Source: Dorea sp. CAG:317
GTDB lineage: Bacteria > Bacillota > Clostridia > Lachnospirales > Lachnospiraceae
Reading direction: 5' to 3'
Assembly (NCBI GenBank): GCA_000433535.1
Contig: FR892671.1
Location: 115,309-139,132, forward strand
Length of the DNA stretch: 23,824 nt
Within the stretch, counting starts at the first letter, position 1. The number at the start of each line of letters is the position of its first letter. The position numbers and the translations under genes were made by a program. This document shows, one piece after another, positions 22,705 to 23,824 of this stretch. Under the pieces are notes generated by a model, which worked only from the letters and a program-made list of their open reading frames with translations, was not told the DNA's origin and did not search any database.

Positions 22705-23824
22705 TTATGATAAAGGTGTGATTTTTTTTGCCGGCAGGCGAATCGTTGCCTCGGTTCCTATATTTTCCTCACTCTCAATCTCCAGACCATACTCCTCTCC
22801 GTAATAATATTTGATTCTTTGATTGACATTCGCCAGTCCGAAGCTGTCATTTTCTTTCTGCGCCACGCCTTTTTCAATATTTTCTCGAAGTGCCGATAAT
22901 ACTTCTTTGCACATTCCTTTTCCATTATCGCTTACTTTGAAGACAAGATTTACTCCTTCACGATATCCCCAGACAAAAATCCTACTCTTTCCTCTCTTCT
23001 TCTTCACACCGTGGTAGAGCGCATTCTCCACCAACGGCTGCAAGAGCAGTTTGGGGATCATATAGTCCGAAATATTATCTTCCATATCGACCTCGTATTC
23101 CATAATGTCCTGATAACGGAAACCCTGAATCTTCAAATAACTTTCAATATGAGAACTCTCTTCATGCACAGACACAAAATCTTTCCCCTGTGCCAATGTT
23201 GTTCGGAAGAAATTCGATAAATATGTCACCATAGCGATTACATCTTCTTTCTGATTATCTTCCGCCAGCCATACGATCGCATCTAACGTATTATACAGAA
23301 AATGAGGATTGATCTGTTCCTGAAGAAGTCTCGTTTCCATAAGGTGGAGATTCTTTTCCTTTTCTTTGATATTATCTACCAGCGTCCCTATCTCTCCGGT
23401 CATATTGTTAAAACTGTCTGTCAAAACTTGAATCTCCCGAATATCTGTCCCTTCCGATCTCGCTTTAAAGTCTCCTTCCGCTACCTTTTCCGTCAGACCA
23501 CATAATCTTCGAACCGGTTCCGTAATGCTTCGAAAGGCCCGGAACGTAAGAATTGCTGCCGCATAGATCGCAAGTGCTGTAATTAAAATACAGAGTAATC
23601 TAATCCTTGCATTGTGCTTCTCCTGCAATTCACAAACGGTCTGAAGCTCCGCCGTCTCTGTATGAATATAATCCTGAATCCCCTCTTCTACAATGGTTGT
23701 CAGCATATAAATATTTTCATCCAGAAATTCCATATTATCTTCATATTTCCCGCTGTTTTGAATCATATCCTCCAGCGTTCTCATATTGATCATCAATGCA
23801 TTCAGCGTATTGGACAGACGTGTG
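22705..23824 (-). CDS. YesM-like sensor histidine kinase, C-terminal part (cut by window end)
   Basis: The frame stays open to the right edge; 372 residues and the stop are visible. From the visible N-terminal side it has part of an extracytoplasmic helical region, a membrane segment (LLCILITALAIYAAAILTF), a HAMP domain (FRSITEPVRRLCGLTEKVAEGDF), a coiled-coil linker, and the His_kinase phospho-acceptor LLQEQINPHFLYNTLDAI. The ATPase domain follows with N-box QPLVENALYHGVKK, G1 VSDNGKGM, and FGLANVNQRI. This is the LytS/YesM architecture. Such kinases usually pair with AraC-type response regulators and control sugar uptake. The adjacent binding-protein gene in the same direction makes it the probable sensor for the arabinose locus; the response regulator is probably just beyond the edge. 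Confidence 0.9.
   Translation of the reverse strand, partial: TRLSNTLNALMINMRTLEDMIQNSGKYEDNMEFLDENIYMLTTIVEEGIQDYIHTETAELQTVCELQEKHNARIRLLCILITALAIYAAAILTFRAFRSITEPVRRLCGLTEKVAEGDFKARSEGTDIREIQVLTDSFNNMTGEIGTLVDNIKEKEKNLHLMETRLLQEQINPHFLYNTLDAIVWLAEDNQKEDVIAMVTYLSNFFRTTLAQGKDFVSVHEESSHIESYLKIQGFRYQDIMEYEVDMEDNISDYMIPKLLLQPLVENALYHGVKKKRGKSRIFVWGYREGVNLVFKVSDNGKGMCKEVLSALRENIEKGVAQKENDSFGLANVNQRIKYYYGEEYGLEIESEENIGTEATIRLPAKKITPLS

Noticed and set aside
22672..22735. T-rich low-complexity tract with GTGTTTTT repeats after the histidine kinase gene
   Set aside because: It partly codes the kinase C terminus and otherwise is AT-rich spacer. On the leftward transcript it is A-rich, so it does not make a terminator tail.

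Overview
The window looks like a chromosomal segment from a gut Lachnospiraceae-type Clostridium (Bacillota). The evidence is moderate-to-low GC, strong GGAGG-type ribosome binding sites, lipoprotein solute-binding proteins with an MKKK...C leader, and a gene set (GH112 phosphorylase, NahK-like kinase, arabinose operon, YesM-type kinase) typical of that group. I saw no rRNA, tRNA, CRISPR array, transposase or prophage gene. No gene-free stretch exceeds 300 bases; the three longest are 718-969, 7316-7525 and 9896-10146.

Left edge (1-969): the N-terminal part of a GdpP-type c-di-AMP phosphodiesterase, read leftward. It is preceded by a compact palindromic repeat cluster (803-943).

Region I (970-12353): a galacto-N-biose / lacto-N-biose type utilisation locus. 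A leftward operon carries a lipoprotein sugar-binding protein, two MalFG-type permeases, a sugar-phosphate nucleotidyltransferase, a NahK-like N-acetylhexosamine 1-kinase and GalE. A divergent AraC-family regulator follows, then nagB and a cytoplasmic CBM9-like protein (leftward), and a rightward GH112 beta-galactosyl-HexNAc phosphorylase. The expected flow is disaccharide import, phosphorolysis to Gal-1-P plus HexNAc, NahK phosphorylation of HexNAc at C1, nucleotidyl transfer, and GalE epimerisation. The GalT-type transferase (LnpC) of the bifidobacterial pathway is absent; a structurally unrelated NTP_transferase-family protein takes its place, translationally coupled to nahK. A motif ACAATnnTGCA recurs in both divergent promoter regions and probably marks a local regulon.

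Region II (12383-22704): a leftward L-arabinose locus. A YtfQ-like lipoprotein, an ABC ATPase and two permeases (ribose/galactofuranose-type importer) are followed, after a terminator-like hairpin, by araA, an FGGY kinase, an L-fucose-isomerase-like protein and araD. The second isomerase has no obvious step in the standard arabinose pathway.

Right edge (22705-23824): a YesM-like sensor histidine kinase cut by the window end, probably the sensor for region II. In both operons an RNA hairpin sits directly after the binding-protein gene, which fits higher expression of the binding protein than of the membrane components.
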